Source: Lytechinus pictus (Eukaryota > Echinodermata > Echinoidea > Temnopleuroida > Toxopneustidae). From it: 64,000 nucleotides of DNA. The position numbers and the translations under genes were made by a program. Positions 23,561 to 35,400 of the stretch are shown here, one piece after another. The notes under the pieces are model-generated. The model was not told where the DNA came from. It saw nothing but the letters and a program-made list of their open reading frames with translations, and searched no databases. The stretch is taken from positions 52,358,901 to 52,422,900 of the forward strand of contig NC_087249.1 in the NCBI RefSeq assembly GCF_037042905.1, in the 5' to 3' direction. The stretch's first letter is position 1; each line of letters opens with the position of its first letter.

Positions 23561-24995
23561 TTCTACCAGCTACATACAAAGTGGCACATCGAAGCCTACC
23601 ACTCTCGGGGGGGGGGGGGGGGGTGGTTTGCTTAATATTGCCAATTTATTTGAAAATTCACAATTTTGGACCCAACATTGAGGCCAAAAATCGTTTGTGC
23701 TTTGTTGTACACCCCATTTTATTGATTTGAAACCACTTAGAGAGGAAAGAGTAGAGTTTGTTCTACCAGCTACATATAAATAAGCACTGGCACATTGAAC
23801 CCTAGCCCTCTCATGGGCTGTCTAAGTCACCCCCCCCCCCTCTATATCATGTATATTGCCGATTTATTGGATATTTCTCCATTTTGGATCACCCATTCAG
23901 GCAAAAGCGCGTTCCTACTATATAGTACAGCCAATTTTATTTTCTTGCAATGAATTGGAGAGGAAAGATTAGGCTTTGCTCTATCAGCTACATATCAAGA
24001 AGTGTTGGCAAATCAAAGCCTATCCCCTTCAGAATGTTCAGGGGGCTGTAGAATTTACCCCACCAATTTTCGGTAATTGACTATCTATTGGACAGTCACA
24101 ATTTGCATCACCCATTGAGGCAAAGGGCGTTTCTACTACATAGTACAGCAAATTTCTTTTCTAGCAATGACTTGGAGAGGAAAGAGTAGGCTTTGCTCTA
24201 TAAGCTACATATAAAGAAGTGTTGGCAAATCAAAGCGTATCTCCTTCAAGCGGCTGTAGAAGTTACCCCACTAATTTTCGGTTTTTGGCTATTTGTTGAA
24301 AAGTCACCATTTTGGAGCCCCCATTGAAGCAAAAAGGCGTCTCTGATATATAGTTCTGCCACTTTTATTGCCTTGAAACCACTTAGAGAGGAAAGAATAG
24401 GCTTTGCTCTATCAGCTACATAATTTTGTGCTGGCAAATAAAAGCCTACCCCCTTCTGGGGGCTGTCGAAATCACCCCCTCACCCCTTTGCGTTATTACC
24501 TATTTATAGAAATTCACCTTTTTTGAGCCCCCATTGAGGTAAAAAGACATCTCTGATATAAAGTTCTGCCACTTTTACTGCCTTGAAACCAATTAAGGAG
24601 GAAAGAATATGCTTTGCTCTACAAAGAAGTGCTGGCACATTGAAGCTTACCTATCTTGGCGGCTGTCAAATCACCCCACCCCTCTTGCATTATTGCCTAA
24701 TTATTTGAAAATTCACAATTTTTGAGCCCCCATTGAGGCGATATGCATTTCTGCTGTATAAAACACCCAATTTCATTTTCTTGAAACCACTTGGAGAGGA
24801 AAGAGTAGGTTCCCATCTTTCAGCTATATATAACGAATTGCTGCCATATCGAAACCTGACCCACTTCAGGGGACTATATAGATGTTACCCCACCTTTTTT
24901 ACGATTTTTTCCAATTCATTGGAAAACTCGCCATTTTGGAGCCCCATTGAGGCAAAAAAGTGTTTCTGGTATATAGTAGAGCCACTTCTTTATAT
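23561..24995 (+). repeat. Forward array of ~210-bp units in the foldback element
   Basis: Copies of the 'accacttggagaggaaag' anchor lie near 23528, 23730, 23953, 24172, 24385, 24592 and 24786, giving a spacing of 194-223 bases. Each unit also carries 'agccCCCATTGAGGCAAAAA' and 'CACCATTTTGGAG' blocks and a C-rich stretch. Confidence 0.85.
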
Positions 24996-26664
24996 GTAGC
25001 TGTTAGAGGAAAGCCTACTCTTTCCTCTCCAAGTAGTTTCAAGGCGGTAATAGTGGTAGAACTGTATATCAGAACCGCCTTTTTGCCTTAATGGGGGCTC
25101 CAAAATGGTGAATTTTCCAATAAATAAGCAATAATGAAAAAGGGGTGGGGTGATTTCAACAGCCCTCTGATGGGGATAGGCTTTTATTTGCGAGCATGTC
25201 TTTATATGTAGCTGTTAAAGCAAAGCCTAGTTTTTCTCTCCAAGAGTTTTCAAGGGTGAAAAAAGGCAGAAACATAATCAGAAATGACTATCTGCCCCAA
25301 TGGGGGCTCCAAAGTGGTTATTTTTTCAATAAATTGGCAATAATGCAAAAGGGATGGGTGATTTCGACAGCCTCCTGCTGTTTGCCTGCACTTCTTTATA
25401 TGTGGCTGTTAAAGCAAAACCTATTCTTTCCTCCCTAAGTGGTTTCAAGGATTTAAAAGTGGCAGAACTATATATCAGAAACGCCTTTTTTCCTCAATGG
25501 AGGCTCCAAAATGGTGAATTTCAAGGGGGGGGGGGGTAATTTCGACAGTCCCCTAAAGGGAGTAGGCTTTTATTTGCCAGCACATCTTTTTATGTAGCTG
25601 ATAAAGCAAAACCTATTCTTTACTCCCTAAGTGGTTTCAAGGCAGTAATAGTGGCAGAACTATATCAGAAATGCCTTTTTGCCTAAATGGGGGCTCCAAA
25701 ATAGTGAATTTTCCAATAAATAGGCAATAATGCAAAAGGGGTGGGGTGATTTCAACAGCCTCCCGGAGGGGGTAGGCTTTTATTTGCCAGCACTTCTTTA
25801 TATGTGGCTGATAAAGCAAATCCTATTCTTTCCTCCATAAGTGGTTTCAAGGCAGTAAAAGTGGCAGAACTATATCAGAAACGCCTTTTTGCCTAAATGG
25901 GGGCTCCAAAATGGTGAATTTTTCAATAAATATGCTATAATGCAAAAGGGATGGGGTGATTTCAACAGCATCCCGGAAGGGGTAGGCTTTTCTTTGCCAG
26001 CACTTGTTTATATGCAGCTGATAGAGCAAAGCCTACTCTTTCCTCTCCAAGTCATTGCAAGAAAATGAAATTGGCTATATAGTAGAAACGCACTTTTGCC
26101 TCAATGGGTGATTCAAAATGGTGTAATTTCCAATAAATAGGCAATATACATGATATAGAGGGGGAGGGGTTGACTTAGACAGCCCCTGAGAGGGATATTT
26201 TTCGATGTGCCAGCGCTTCTTAATAATTTGTAGCTGATAGAGCAAAGCCTACGCTTTTCTCTCAAAGTAATTGCAAGAAAATAAAATTGGCTGTATGATA
26301 TAAAAACGCCCTTATGCCTCAATGGGTGATCCAAAATGGTGAAATTTCCAATAAATAGGCAACATACATGATATAGAGGAGGGGGTGACTTAGACAGCCC
26401 CTGAGAGGGCTAGGGTTCGATGTGCTAGCGCTTATTTATGTAGCTGGTAGAACAAACTCTACTCTCTCAAATTAATAAAATACTATTTAAGCACAAACGC
26501 TTTTTTGCCTCAATGTTGGGTCCAAAATGGTGAATTTCCAAATTCATTGGCAATAAGCAAAAGGGGGAGGGGTGACTTCCCCAGCGCCCTCCCCCCCCCC
26601 CCCCCCCCGAGAGGGGTTGGCTTCGATGTACGTGCCACTTCTTTTGATATAGCTGGTAGAACAA
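24996..26664 (-). repeat. Reverse array of ~210-bp units in the foldback element
   Basis: The same unit in reverse complement ('CTTTCCTCTCCAAGT...GGTTTCAAGG') recurs about every 200-220 bases near 25025, 25232, 25432, 25632, 25838, 26050, 26270 and 26470. Units near the centre (25600-25990) are the most alike, suggesting recent local duplication. Confidence 0.85.
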
Positions 26665-27578
26665 ACATGACAAAGCTTACTCTTTTCCTCTCCAAGTGGT
26701 TTCAAAGTAATTAAAGTGGCTGTACTGTATAGCAGAAATGCCTTTTGCCTCAATGGGTGCTTCAAAAAATAGTGATTTTCCAATAAATAGGCAATATACA
26801 ACAACATGATATAGCCAAAGGGGGTGGGGGGGGGGGCTTCGACACCCCCACCCCATGAGAGTGTTAGGCCTCGATGTGCCAACATTTTGTTTTATGTAGC
26901 TGATAGAGAAAAGCCTACTCTTAACTCTCCAAGTGGTTAAAAAGCGGAGATAATTGCATTTAAATTTTATTAAACTATACATTATACATATTATACATGT
27001 ATGTACAGTACATGTTATACGTATTAGTCTATGGAAATGCATACAAAAAGCGACATTTCTGAAATTGAAGTATTCAAGTTTGATACCTTATAAATTTGCT
27101 AAGAAGAATGATACAGAGTTGGAATTTCATCCATATGATAATAGTATATCAATAAAGTTTTCTGGAACATTTCAAGGTAATTCATTCATTTTTCTCAGAA
27201 TTATGTAAAATCATGTATTTGCAAAATTTTCAATTTTTGGGAAAAAATGACAAAAAATGCAGTTTTCTACTTAAAATCTCAGCCAAATAACCTACTTATC
27301 CCCTATAAATAGTACCAAATTGTAGAAAATTTATTTGTCTTTCATATGACACTAATTTTGTGGCAATGGAATATTTATGTCAAAATCTATGTACGAAAAT
27401 TCAAATGTTCTGAAAATTTGGCGGCCATTTTGAAAAAAGCGCCCTCACGGGTTAATTTTCAGGATACAGCCTGGTTACCTCATATATTCATATTCAGCGT
27501 AAAAAAATGGTCTAGAAGCACTATATGAAAATTTCTCCTTTTTCTTGTGGCACCTTGCTCAATTATAACCCGGACTAC
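26665..27578 (-). repeat. Right outer arm of the foldback element
   Basis: Reverse complement of 22647-23560, sharing the terminal GTAGTCCGGG and the 'catgtactgtacatacatgtat' segment. It is followed directly by an (AC)n run. Confidence 0.85.
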
Positions 27579-28980
27579 AGACACACACACATCAATGGAA
27601 TGAAAGAAAAATAAAGATGTAGCAAGTATCACATACATTTACTTGATTGGCATTATTGTCAAACAGGCAACAACAACAAAATGCTGATTTTGCCTGCTTT
27701 TATATTTGCACAGAGGCCAACGACTTTTGTGTACAACTTTTTATACAAATTGTCTTTAGACCTGTGTTTGTAAAGCCCATTTTTTTCCAAGTGTGTTGTA
27801 ACAACCCCTTTCTAAAAGTGAATCATACCCCTCACAGTACCACCTCCCTCATGCCCCTATAATAACTAATTGTTCAGTATTAACAGGGTAACATACACAT
27901 ATGTGTGAATTAGCTTGGACATGCAATTTTAAAGTTATGATAATATTTCATCATATAACAAATGGGGTCAATAACTTCTCTCACTGACAATTTGTGATTC
28001 TCAATTTTTAAGATAAATTATGTACAGGTAATACAGATGAATCTGCCTAATTGAAACCTTTTGAGACCACAAAAATATGTTTTAATTAAGACACATTTGA
28101 CTCTAATGAAAGATGCATGTACACTTGTTCTGACAAACTGTTTTTGGAAGGTTGAGTTTGATAAGCAAAGTATACTACATGTATAGGCCTAATTGTATTT
28201 TATATTTACATGTAGCTTTTAATTCAGCCCTGTCCCCAATGTAAAGAAAGCCTATCCCCTTCATTTATTTGTGAGTACAAGTGCAATAGTTGATTAGTAA
28301 AGCAGACTAGTAGTTAACCCTATAGGCAGTCCTTACATGCTCAACATTATGCCTCATTAAATAATCAAAAGCAATAAAGGAAAACACTGTATTTTAATAC
28401 ATTACAATAGAAAACAGGATATCTTATATTCAGGGTGACTCAATCATTACTATAGATGATAACCTGTATACAGTTATATTAAAATGGTTGTGGACATGTG
28501 TTGTGTACTATTGAAGAACCTTTGAATAGAAATGCCAGCTGTAATATACTGTACATGCCAGCTGTAATGTACATACCAATGTAATGCACATACCAATGTA
28601 ATGTACATGCTTCCCAGTAATCTACATGCCATCTAATGACAATAGAACAATAGATGGATACCTGAATGGAATACCATTGACTATAGAAAGAATGTCTCTG
28701 CTCATAACTTCCAAGCCACTTCACTACCTAGCAGCCAAGCAGAGAGCACCTCCCTAAAGTCTCAGGTATAGCCTTCATGTTTGTGTGTACTTGAGATTTA
28801 ACAAAATGCAATTCATGTTTTCAGCAATTATACCTCTATTCTTACTCTCATGCAAGTATCTGATCATTGAAAGTGTGTATCGTTTCCAACATGATGCCCT
28901 TTCATAATGATTATGTAATTATGGAATCACCACTAACATCTCAAATTTGGCCTAGATTTTGGTGATATGTTGGCTGTTGC
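27579..28980. other. Intergenic, no gene seen; short minisatellite at 28530-28630
   Basis: AT-rich sequence. At 28530-28630 a unit like 'acataccaatgtaatgc' repeats several times, with 'tgccagctgtaat' variants. Nothing else was recognised. Confidence 0.4.
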
Positions 28981-29300
28981 AAAATACATGGTTTTCAGCA
29001 CTCTGGGGCTACACCGCTATTCCAACGCGTGTTGGAAAAGTCGACGCCAGACGGGTACGTTTTGGCCTTGAATTTCCAGCAAATTAATCAAAATTACGGC
29101 CTAAATTTAGGTCTATGTTATCAATTATATACTAATTTCATAATTATAATGTAAAACGGGTACTCACGGGTTCTTTTCTTTCCAAATTTTGTGTTTTCAT
29201 CGCCTCTTCTGGCCAACTCTTGCGATGGATTTTGTCGCCATAGGATCCTGTACGTGCAAATCCAGGGCGAGTTGTCACATGACGCTCGCGAGTCTCTAGG
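28981..29300. promoter_or_regulatory. CpG-containing cluster, possible promoter
   Basis: CpG density rises sharply ('ccaacgcgtgttggaaaagtcg', 'gacgctcgcgag') relative to the flanks. TTCCAAC and GTTGGAA form an 18-base imperfect palindrome near 29021. No exon could be tied to it. Confidence 0.2.
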
Positions 29301-29473
29301 GGTAATGGCCTTTAATCAAGGCGTTCTTTTTGCTATAATTTTATAATGACGCTTAAATATCGAAATCAATGTAGACGAGTCTGTGCAGGGGCATAACAGG
29401 GGTATATAAGAGGGGGCATAGTACATGTCGCATGTGGAAGATACAAGTTACGTAATGTAAGTCCCGAGCACTA

Positions 29474-29781
29474 GTGTACCTAGGGGGGGGGGGGGCAGTC
29501 TGCCCCCCCCCCCCGATGAGTCACAAACCCATGCAAATTACATATCTCTGCCCCCCGGCCCCCCTGACGAGCTTGAAAACCTATTTTGCCCCCCCCCCCG
29601 ACGAGCTTGAATACCTATTTTGCCCCCCCTGGCGAGCTTGAAGACTTTTTTTTTGCTTGTCAAATTTTTTCTGGTATGATTGAAGACCTTTTTCATTGAA
29701 GAGCCTTTTTTTCCTTTTTTTTTGCTTGTCAAATTTTTTGGCGGCCGATTTTGCCCCCCTGTGGAAAATCCTAGGTACGCC
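29474..29781. mobile_element. ~310-bp dispersed element with poly-C blocks and CCTAGGTA ends
   Basis: The left end GTACCTAGG with G12/C13 runs and the right end CCTAGGTACGCC are inverted. The interior repeats 'cccccgacgagcttgaa-acctattttg' two to three times, plus two 'tttgcttgtcaaattttt' blocks. Confidence 0.6.
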
Positions 29782-30084
29782 ATGCACTGCCCGCGCTACA
29801 TGTATGTTGGTAGCCCTGGGACCTCTGGATATTAACTAATCCAATTTAATTACAGATGGCAGATTTTTTTATTATCTGAGTAGCCCCCCCCCCCGGATTA
29901 TTTGTTCTCACATTACTTTCCTTTTTAAATTTCCTTTCGTTCTTTCTTTCATTTTTCTTTCTTTCTTCCTTCCGTTGCTCCTATGTTTTTTTTCCAGGTG
30001 AAATCCACTCGGGGGATGGCCAGCCATGCCCCCATCTGTTTATGCCTCTGAGATGTAGGCTATACTCATGATCTTAATCTTCGA

Positions 30085-31030
30085 TTTTCCAAAGTAGGGG
30101 GGTGCAATTTCTCAAGTAAAATTTGACAACCCCCCCAAAAAGGTTATCACAGAAAAATTGTCATTTTGTCTCGCGTAAGATTTGACAAGTAAAAAGAAAA
30201 GATGGTTACTAAAAATAAAAGACTCATTTTGTCCGTGTAATATTTGGCAAGCCTCCCCCCCCCCCAAGTTTAACATATCGGAGGCGCGATGGCTCAGTCG
30301 GTAGAGCAGGGGTTTCGGATTCCGGTGACCCGGGTTCGATTCCCAAGTGGTGCGCTAGTGCCCTTAAGGCTTATCCTCATTACCAGGTCCCTCGGAGAGG
30401 ACCTTAAGCCGTTGGTCCCCTGGTTGCTTGCTCACAGGCATTCGTGCTTTTTTAGCAGTCAGGTAAAAAATCTCGATATAACATAACATTAAAAAAAAGT
30501 GAAGGTCATTTTGTCCTGCGTGAAATTTTAAAAGTAATAAAAAGATGGTCACTAAAATTGAAGTTCATTTTGTTTGTGAAATATTTGGCAAGCCCCCCTC
30601 CCAAAAAAAGGTTTTAACTAAAAATGATTGAAGGCCATTTTGTTCCTCTTAAAATTTGTCAAGTATAAAAAAAAAAATCACTAAAAAATGAAGGTCATTT
30701 GTCCCACGTAAAATTTGACAAGCCCCCCCCTAAAAAAAAATGAAAGGTAGCTGATAATGATTGAAGATCATTTTTTCTTGCATAACATTTTACAAAAAAA
30801 AGTGTGTCACTATTTGGCGAGCCCCCTACCCTCCAAAAAAAAGGTTTAATTAATAATGATCGAAGGTCATTTTGTCTCTCGTAAAATTTGACAAATAAAA
30901 AAAAAGTTGTCACTAAAAAAAGAAGGTCATCTTGTCGCGCGTTATATTTGGCAAGCCCCCCACCCCCCTAAAAAAGTTTGTCATTAAATATAGAAAGTCA
31001 TATGTTCAAAGTAAAATAAATTTGGGAAGC
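30085..31030. repeat. Degenerate tandem repeat (period roughly 60-70 or its double)
   Basis: Blocks of 'gaaggtcattttgtc', 'gtaaaatttgacaag', a poly-C/poly-A junction and 'ggtt-tcactaaaaatga' recur about ten times. The array is interrupted by the SINE at 30279-30481. Single blocks occur at 5405-5530 as well. Confidence 0.7.
30279..30481 (+). mobile_element. tRNA-derived SINE
   Basis: A clear polymerase III A box TGGCTCAGTCGG at 30290-30301 and B box GGTTCGATTCC at 30333-30343, spaced as in tRNA, followed by a non-tRNA body. The acceptor-stem pairing expected of a real tRNA gene is absent. It is inserted in a tandem repeat array. Confidence 0.8.
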
Positions 31031-31756
31031 AAAAAAGAAAAGGACAAAAAAGAGCAAAGAATATGAACAAAATATCCCCATTACAAATATTGCTGTGATT
31101 CTCATAAGGAGGTGGGGGGGGGGGGGGGGGGACTTAACTTTGTACGAACGACATTTTTTTTTTACATCCAAAATATTGACTATGAATCTCAAAAGGTGGA
31201 ACGGGCCAGAAATGCTCAACCCCCCCCCCCCCCCCGATCTGCCATTGATTCCAATCGATAATGACTTTTCCCTGCAATACTGATGCTTGAAATCAAGATA
31301 CTGAAGATTGATATATTGTAATATAAATTATGAACGTCTGACAAAAAGATAACCAACCGATCACCTGACCGATCAGCTGACCAGTACGTGAATCACATCG
31401 TAGTTGATCAGTCCCCACAGCGTTTGGAACGCTCACCAAGAATTCAAGAAAAAAGACTGAAAATGTAAGTTTAACCTCAATCCATTAAATTTCAAATGTC
31501 GTAGAAGTTTCCTTATCATGTTTAAAACTAATTAATACCTAAATTGTTACCATCCACTATGTATTAAGGCGTACATTTGCCAAAGTTCTTGGGTGCAAAT
31601 AGAAACGGCAATGTCTAACCGGTTTTATCACTGATGTCGCCTATGAGGTCCATACATGTAATGTTTGGACCTCATTGGTACTAGGAGTGGTTTTCAGTGT
31701 GGAATTGTTAGATGTTTGTCGGAAAACATTGTTAGAAAGTTATACATGTATAATGC
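31031..31756. other. Intergenic with G16 and C15 tracts
   Basis: A poly-G tract near 31116 and a poly-C tract near 31220 lie about 100 bases apart in inverted relation, suggesting another poly-C-ended element. No gene seen. Confidence 0.4.
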
Positions 31757-31916
31757 ATTTTTGGCATTATCCTGGTTTACATGTAAGTCACAAGTCCATT
31801 CACTGCCGTTTATTTCGTCAGCGCTGGTGACTTCTTTCCTCTCCCATTGACTTTGTACACAACGAGTGCACACACACAAGAAGAGAGGTGACTAATTTTA
31901 CGATAAGGCCGCATTT
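31757..31916. mobile_element. ~160-bp MITE with GGCATTATC ends (copy 2)
   Basis: Shares 'caagtccattcactgccg', 'tttatttcgtcagcg' and 'cattgactttgtacacaacg' with the copy at 10871-11040, and ends TTACGATAAGGCC. Same orientation. Confidence 0.65.
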
Positions 31917-32477
31917 TTAAACATTTCAGTGAGATTTCATCTTCTAGTCAAGCAACAGGCCTTTAGGGAAATGATTATAAATGCAAAATTTACATACAGA
32001 CATCATTTTCTGAAGTAGAAACTCCTTGCGAATGTCTGGGTATAGTTTTTACCATAATTTTCATTGACTGATATCATAACTTTGTTTCTTACCATTGTTG
32101 GTTACAGGAATAAGTATATCAAATACTCAAAATGATAGCATCAAGCAAGGAATTGTTAAAGCACCCTATCACATAAGCATGCATTATTACCGGGCTCTTT
32201 CTCAATGCACTGTACATGCTAAAATAAGCACATTCAATTCATCTATTCTGCATTTAAAGAATAGTTTCAAACTACTGATTCAAAACCCTCTTTTTCTATG
32301 AACAGTTTTGCCATTGTGTTTTGGAAGTGTGATCTTAAATTTTTGATTAATGATAGTGTGAATATAAATTGCAAATCCATTTTTTAAGGATTTATTTCAT
32401 CTTTTATCATGTGATGACTAATTTTGTGTAAACGTATGTCATGAAGAAAATCTGTGGACCAAAGGTGGGTTTACTGT

Positions 32478-35400
32478 GTAGGGGAGAGTAGCCTGGAGGC
32501 GTCTGGGGAGTAAAAGGAGTAAGCCTACGGGCATTTTCACCACAGATGGACACAGAGGCAAAAAAATCAAGTTGATATTCATGTCAAATGCTTTATGTTT
32601 TTTAATAAAACAAGACCTGAAGTTTCTGAGACACAAATTTTTCCGACTCTGGCAGCCATTTTTTATTTCAAAATGGCTGCCAAAGTATGGATACAAATTA
32701 GTGTTGAAAATAGCGTATTGATACATATTTTGTTTTGACAGATTTTTAAAGAACAGGTTTGATCATGATGTTTTCGCCTGTGATTTAGCTTGCTATTATA
32801 ACACTTTTTAAAATCCCACAGAAAGAAACACCAGTAATTCATTCATCTGATAAAAAAACACTGATGAAGTATGTGATATGGTATGTAATGTCAGTTACCG
32901 AAAACATGAACTTTTTTTTCTCATTTCCTGGAAAAGAGGATATATAATATGAAACTTGGTAGATTTCCTCTCTAGGTAACACCCCTCCCTTCTACACCAA
33001 AATTAAAGATTACCAATTAACAATGAAGCCATACGGTACCATTAAATATATGTAATGTCAGTTACCAAGTGGAGAATGTAATGTCAGTTACCGAGATGTA
33101 ATGTCAGTTACCATGATAAAACGTTGGTTACCAATATTGAAATGCAAATATGTGGTCAATTTTATGGAGAAGAAATATTGTACACTTGTTATTTAAGTCT
33201 CACTTTAAAAGTCACACCAGAAGGAGCTTGCTATTGACTTTTAAAAGGTATAGTTCACAAGGAATACTATATAAAATTATGAAGGAAGTTGCATTCCCAT
33301 CGTGCAAAAAAAAATTACTATGAAATTGTTTTCTACATGCACTTACCAACTACCAAGTACTTAATTGTTTGTATCAGACAATTTTTTGTTTGGTTTTCGG
33401 GGGGGGGGGGGGGGTAAGGGGTACTTTTCCCAACCTATTGCCTAAATCTGCAACATTTTCAAGCTTAACATTGTGATGAAGGGGATTTCCAGGGTCCCTT
33501 TTTTAGTTTCTAGGATTCTTTTGAGCATTGCCTCGCTAAAAGTAAATTCCTGGTTTTTATACCTGTTAGTAGTGTGGATGTGTGATACAATTTTGTTTTT
33601 GGTTTACAAGTATAGATGAAAAGTGAAATTTGACAGTTCTGAGCAATGTTGCATGGATCTACTAAAACTGTTTTTTTTTTCTAATTTACAAATAGTTCAG
33701 TTTCAGTTTAGAAGCTGGAGTTTATTTTTTATTTTTTGTTGACAGCTAAAAAAAGAAATTAGCAAAGAAAATGATTAAACAAATTATGAAGAGAATTGAA
33801 ATCGGACAGATATGAACAAGCATTGCTTGCACTGACCAGAATAGAAATCAATAAAACTACATGGCTGCATGAGATTCGGGGGAGGGGTACGTGTAGCCTA
33901 GGGGAGGAGACCCTTATTCATTTTGCCTTTTTTGAGGGGAGGGGGAGGTTGGAGAAGGAAAAGGTTTAAAAAGTCAATATAAAACTGATGAATATATTAT
34001 GGGTGTATAGTCAGAAAAATCCATGTGTACAGTCAATGCAATATTAGATTACTATAGGAAAACATGTAGCTGCTATGACCCCACCCCCCCCCCCCCCCCC
34101 CCCCCCGAGTAAGTAAAACATACATTTCTTATCTTTTGATAATTAAAAATGTGAAGTATTATGAAACTTTTATGATTTTAAAAAGCCTTACATTTAAGTA
34201 CCAAGAAAATTATGCCTTTGGAAATCATGTAGCACTGGTAAATGTTAATGTGTATTGTCAGTTACCGACAAGTAATGATAAAAATGTTCAAATCAAAGAA
34301 AGGAATTAAGAAAAAGAAAAAGTTTTTTCATCGAAATGTTCCTAGAGACTCTGGTATACTTCCACATCAAGCTCACTTTCATGTGAAGCCCTGCACAGAA
34401 GATACAATGCAATGATTCCACACATTTGACTTCCATGTGTTATCTCTATGGCAAATTAAGTGTAATGTCAGTTACCGTAATGTCAGTTACCAGCATGGTT
34501 GTGGAAAAATTATCATAGCCCCCAAAAGACAAAAACGAATTGTTTAATATTTTTACACATCTTAACCTAGTAACGGAGGTATATTTACATATTCAAATTA
34601 TTACTCTATCTACTCAGGGACATGAGATATTTCAATTTTTAATGAACACCCTGAAATTGCATGTCCTTTTGCGTAATGTCAGTTACCGACACATTTTTGC
34701 TTGCTGATGCGTAAAAAAATGTGGTTACATAGGAAAACTTAGTATCAGAGTATACAGCAAGGTTCACTTTATTAACTCTATCAAAAGCAAACTCCCATCA
34801 TTTGTTGTTTTAGAGATACACACAATGAAAGGTGTGAAAACATTGTGCCGTGTAATGTCAGTTACCGTGAAAATGCCCCTACATAGAGTAGATGACTTTT
34901 ACTCCCCAGACGCCTCCAGGCTGGGGGAGAGTGGGGTAAATAAGGCTGCCTGTTAAGATTTTAGCTGGCTGCTCAAGAATGGTAGGGTCAATGGATTACT
35001 GTTTGTGTAGTATTTGAGACGGTTCCTTAGCACAGATTTTGAGCATAGAGAATGTCTCACAGCCCAGTGCACATGGCCAGGAGGAGCACTAACCAAGCAG
35101 CACCTCAAAATCAAAATTTTGAAAGCAGCATTGCCACTTTAGAGAGCCGAGTACTGTACCTACCCAGTAATGTGTATTAACTTTTATCTTAGTTTACTTG
35201 TGTAAGGTATTATTGTGCATGCCAGAACTGTAGTAAATTTCACCACTTTCCCTTTTTATTTTCTGACTGAATGCCTATGAACTCAACATGTCCGATGGGG
35301 CACATGAGCCCCCCCCCCCCTATGAAAACATAATTTAATTAACACTGTATGGACATCTGATAAAACAGAAAAAATGCAGTGTAGAGATCTCCACACTTGC

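Larger units (their letters stand above)
22647..27578. mobile_element. 4.9-kb foldback element: long inverted arms with internal ~210-bp repeat arrays
   Basis: The ends GTAGTCCGGGTTATAATTG and its reverse complement are at 22647 and 27578. Paired sites in the outer arms sum to the same value (22647+27578, 22697+27528, 23017+27208, 23183+27042 all equal 50225), so the arms have no net indel over at least 540 bases. Inside the arms, a ~210-bp unit ('aaaccacttggagaggaaagagtaggctttgctctatcagctacat...') is repeated head-to-tail, about 8 copies on the left. It then flips orientation near 25000 for about 9-10 copies on the right. No transposase frame is present. The architecture is that of foldback transposons such as the TU elements described from sea urchin; membership of that family is not shown. 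Confidence 0.85.

Noticed and set aside
23528-26930. A CRISPR-like regular repeat array
   Set aside because: The units are ~210 bases long with no spacer/repeat distinction and the genome is eukaryotic.
23017-27208. The same 84-codon frame present in both foldback arms, suggesting a conserved protein
   Set aside because: The arms are near-identical DNA over non-coding parts too; no family match and no start or stop context, so identity reflects the palindrome.
30281-30343. A tRNA gene
   Set aside because: The A and B boxes are good, but acceptor and anticodon stems do not pair convincingly and a SINE body follows.
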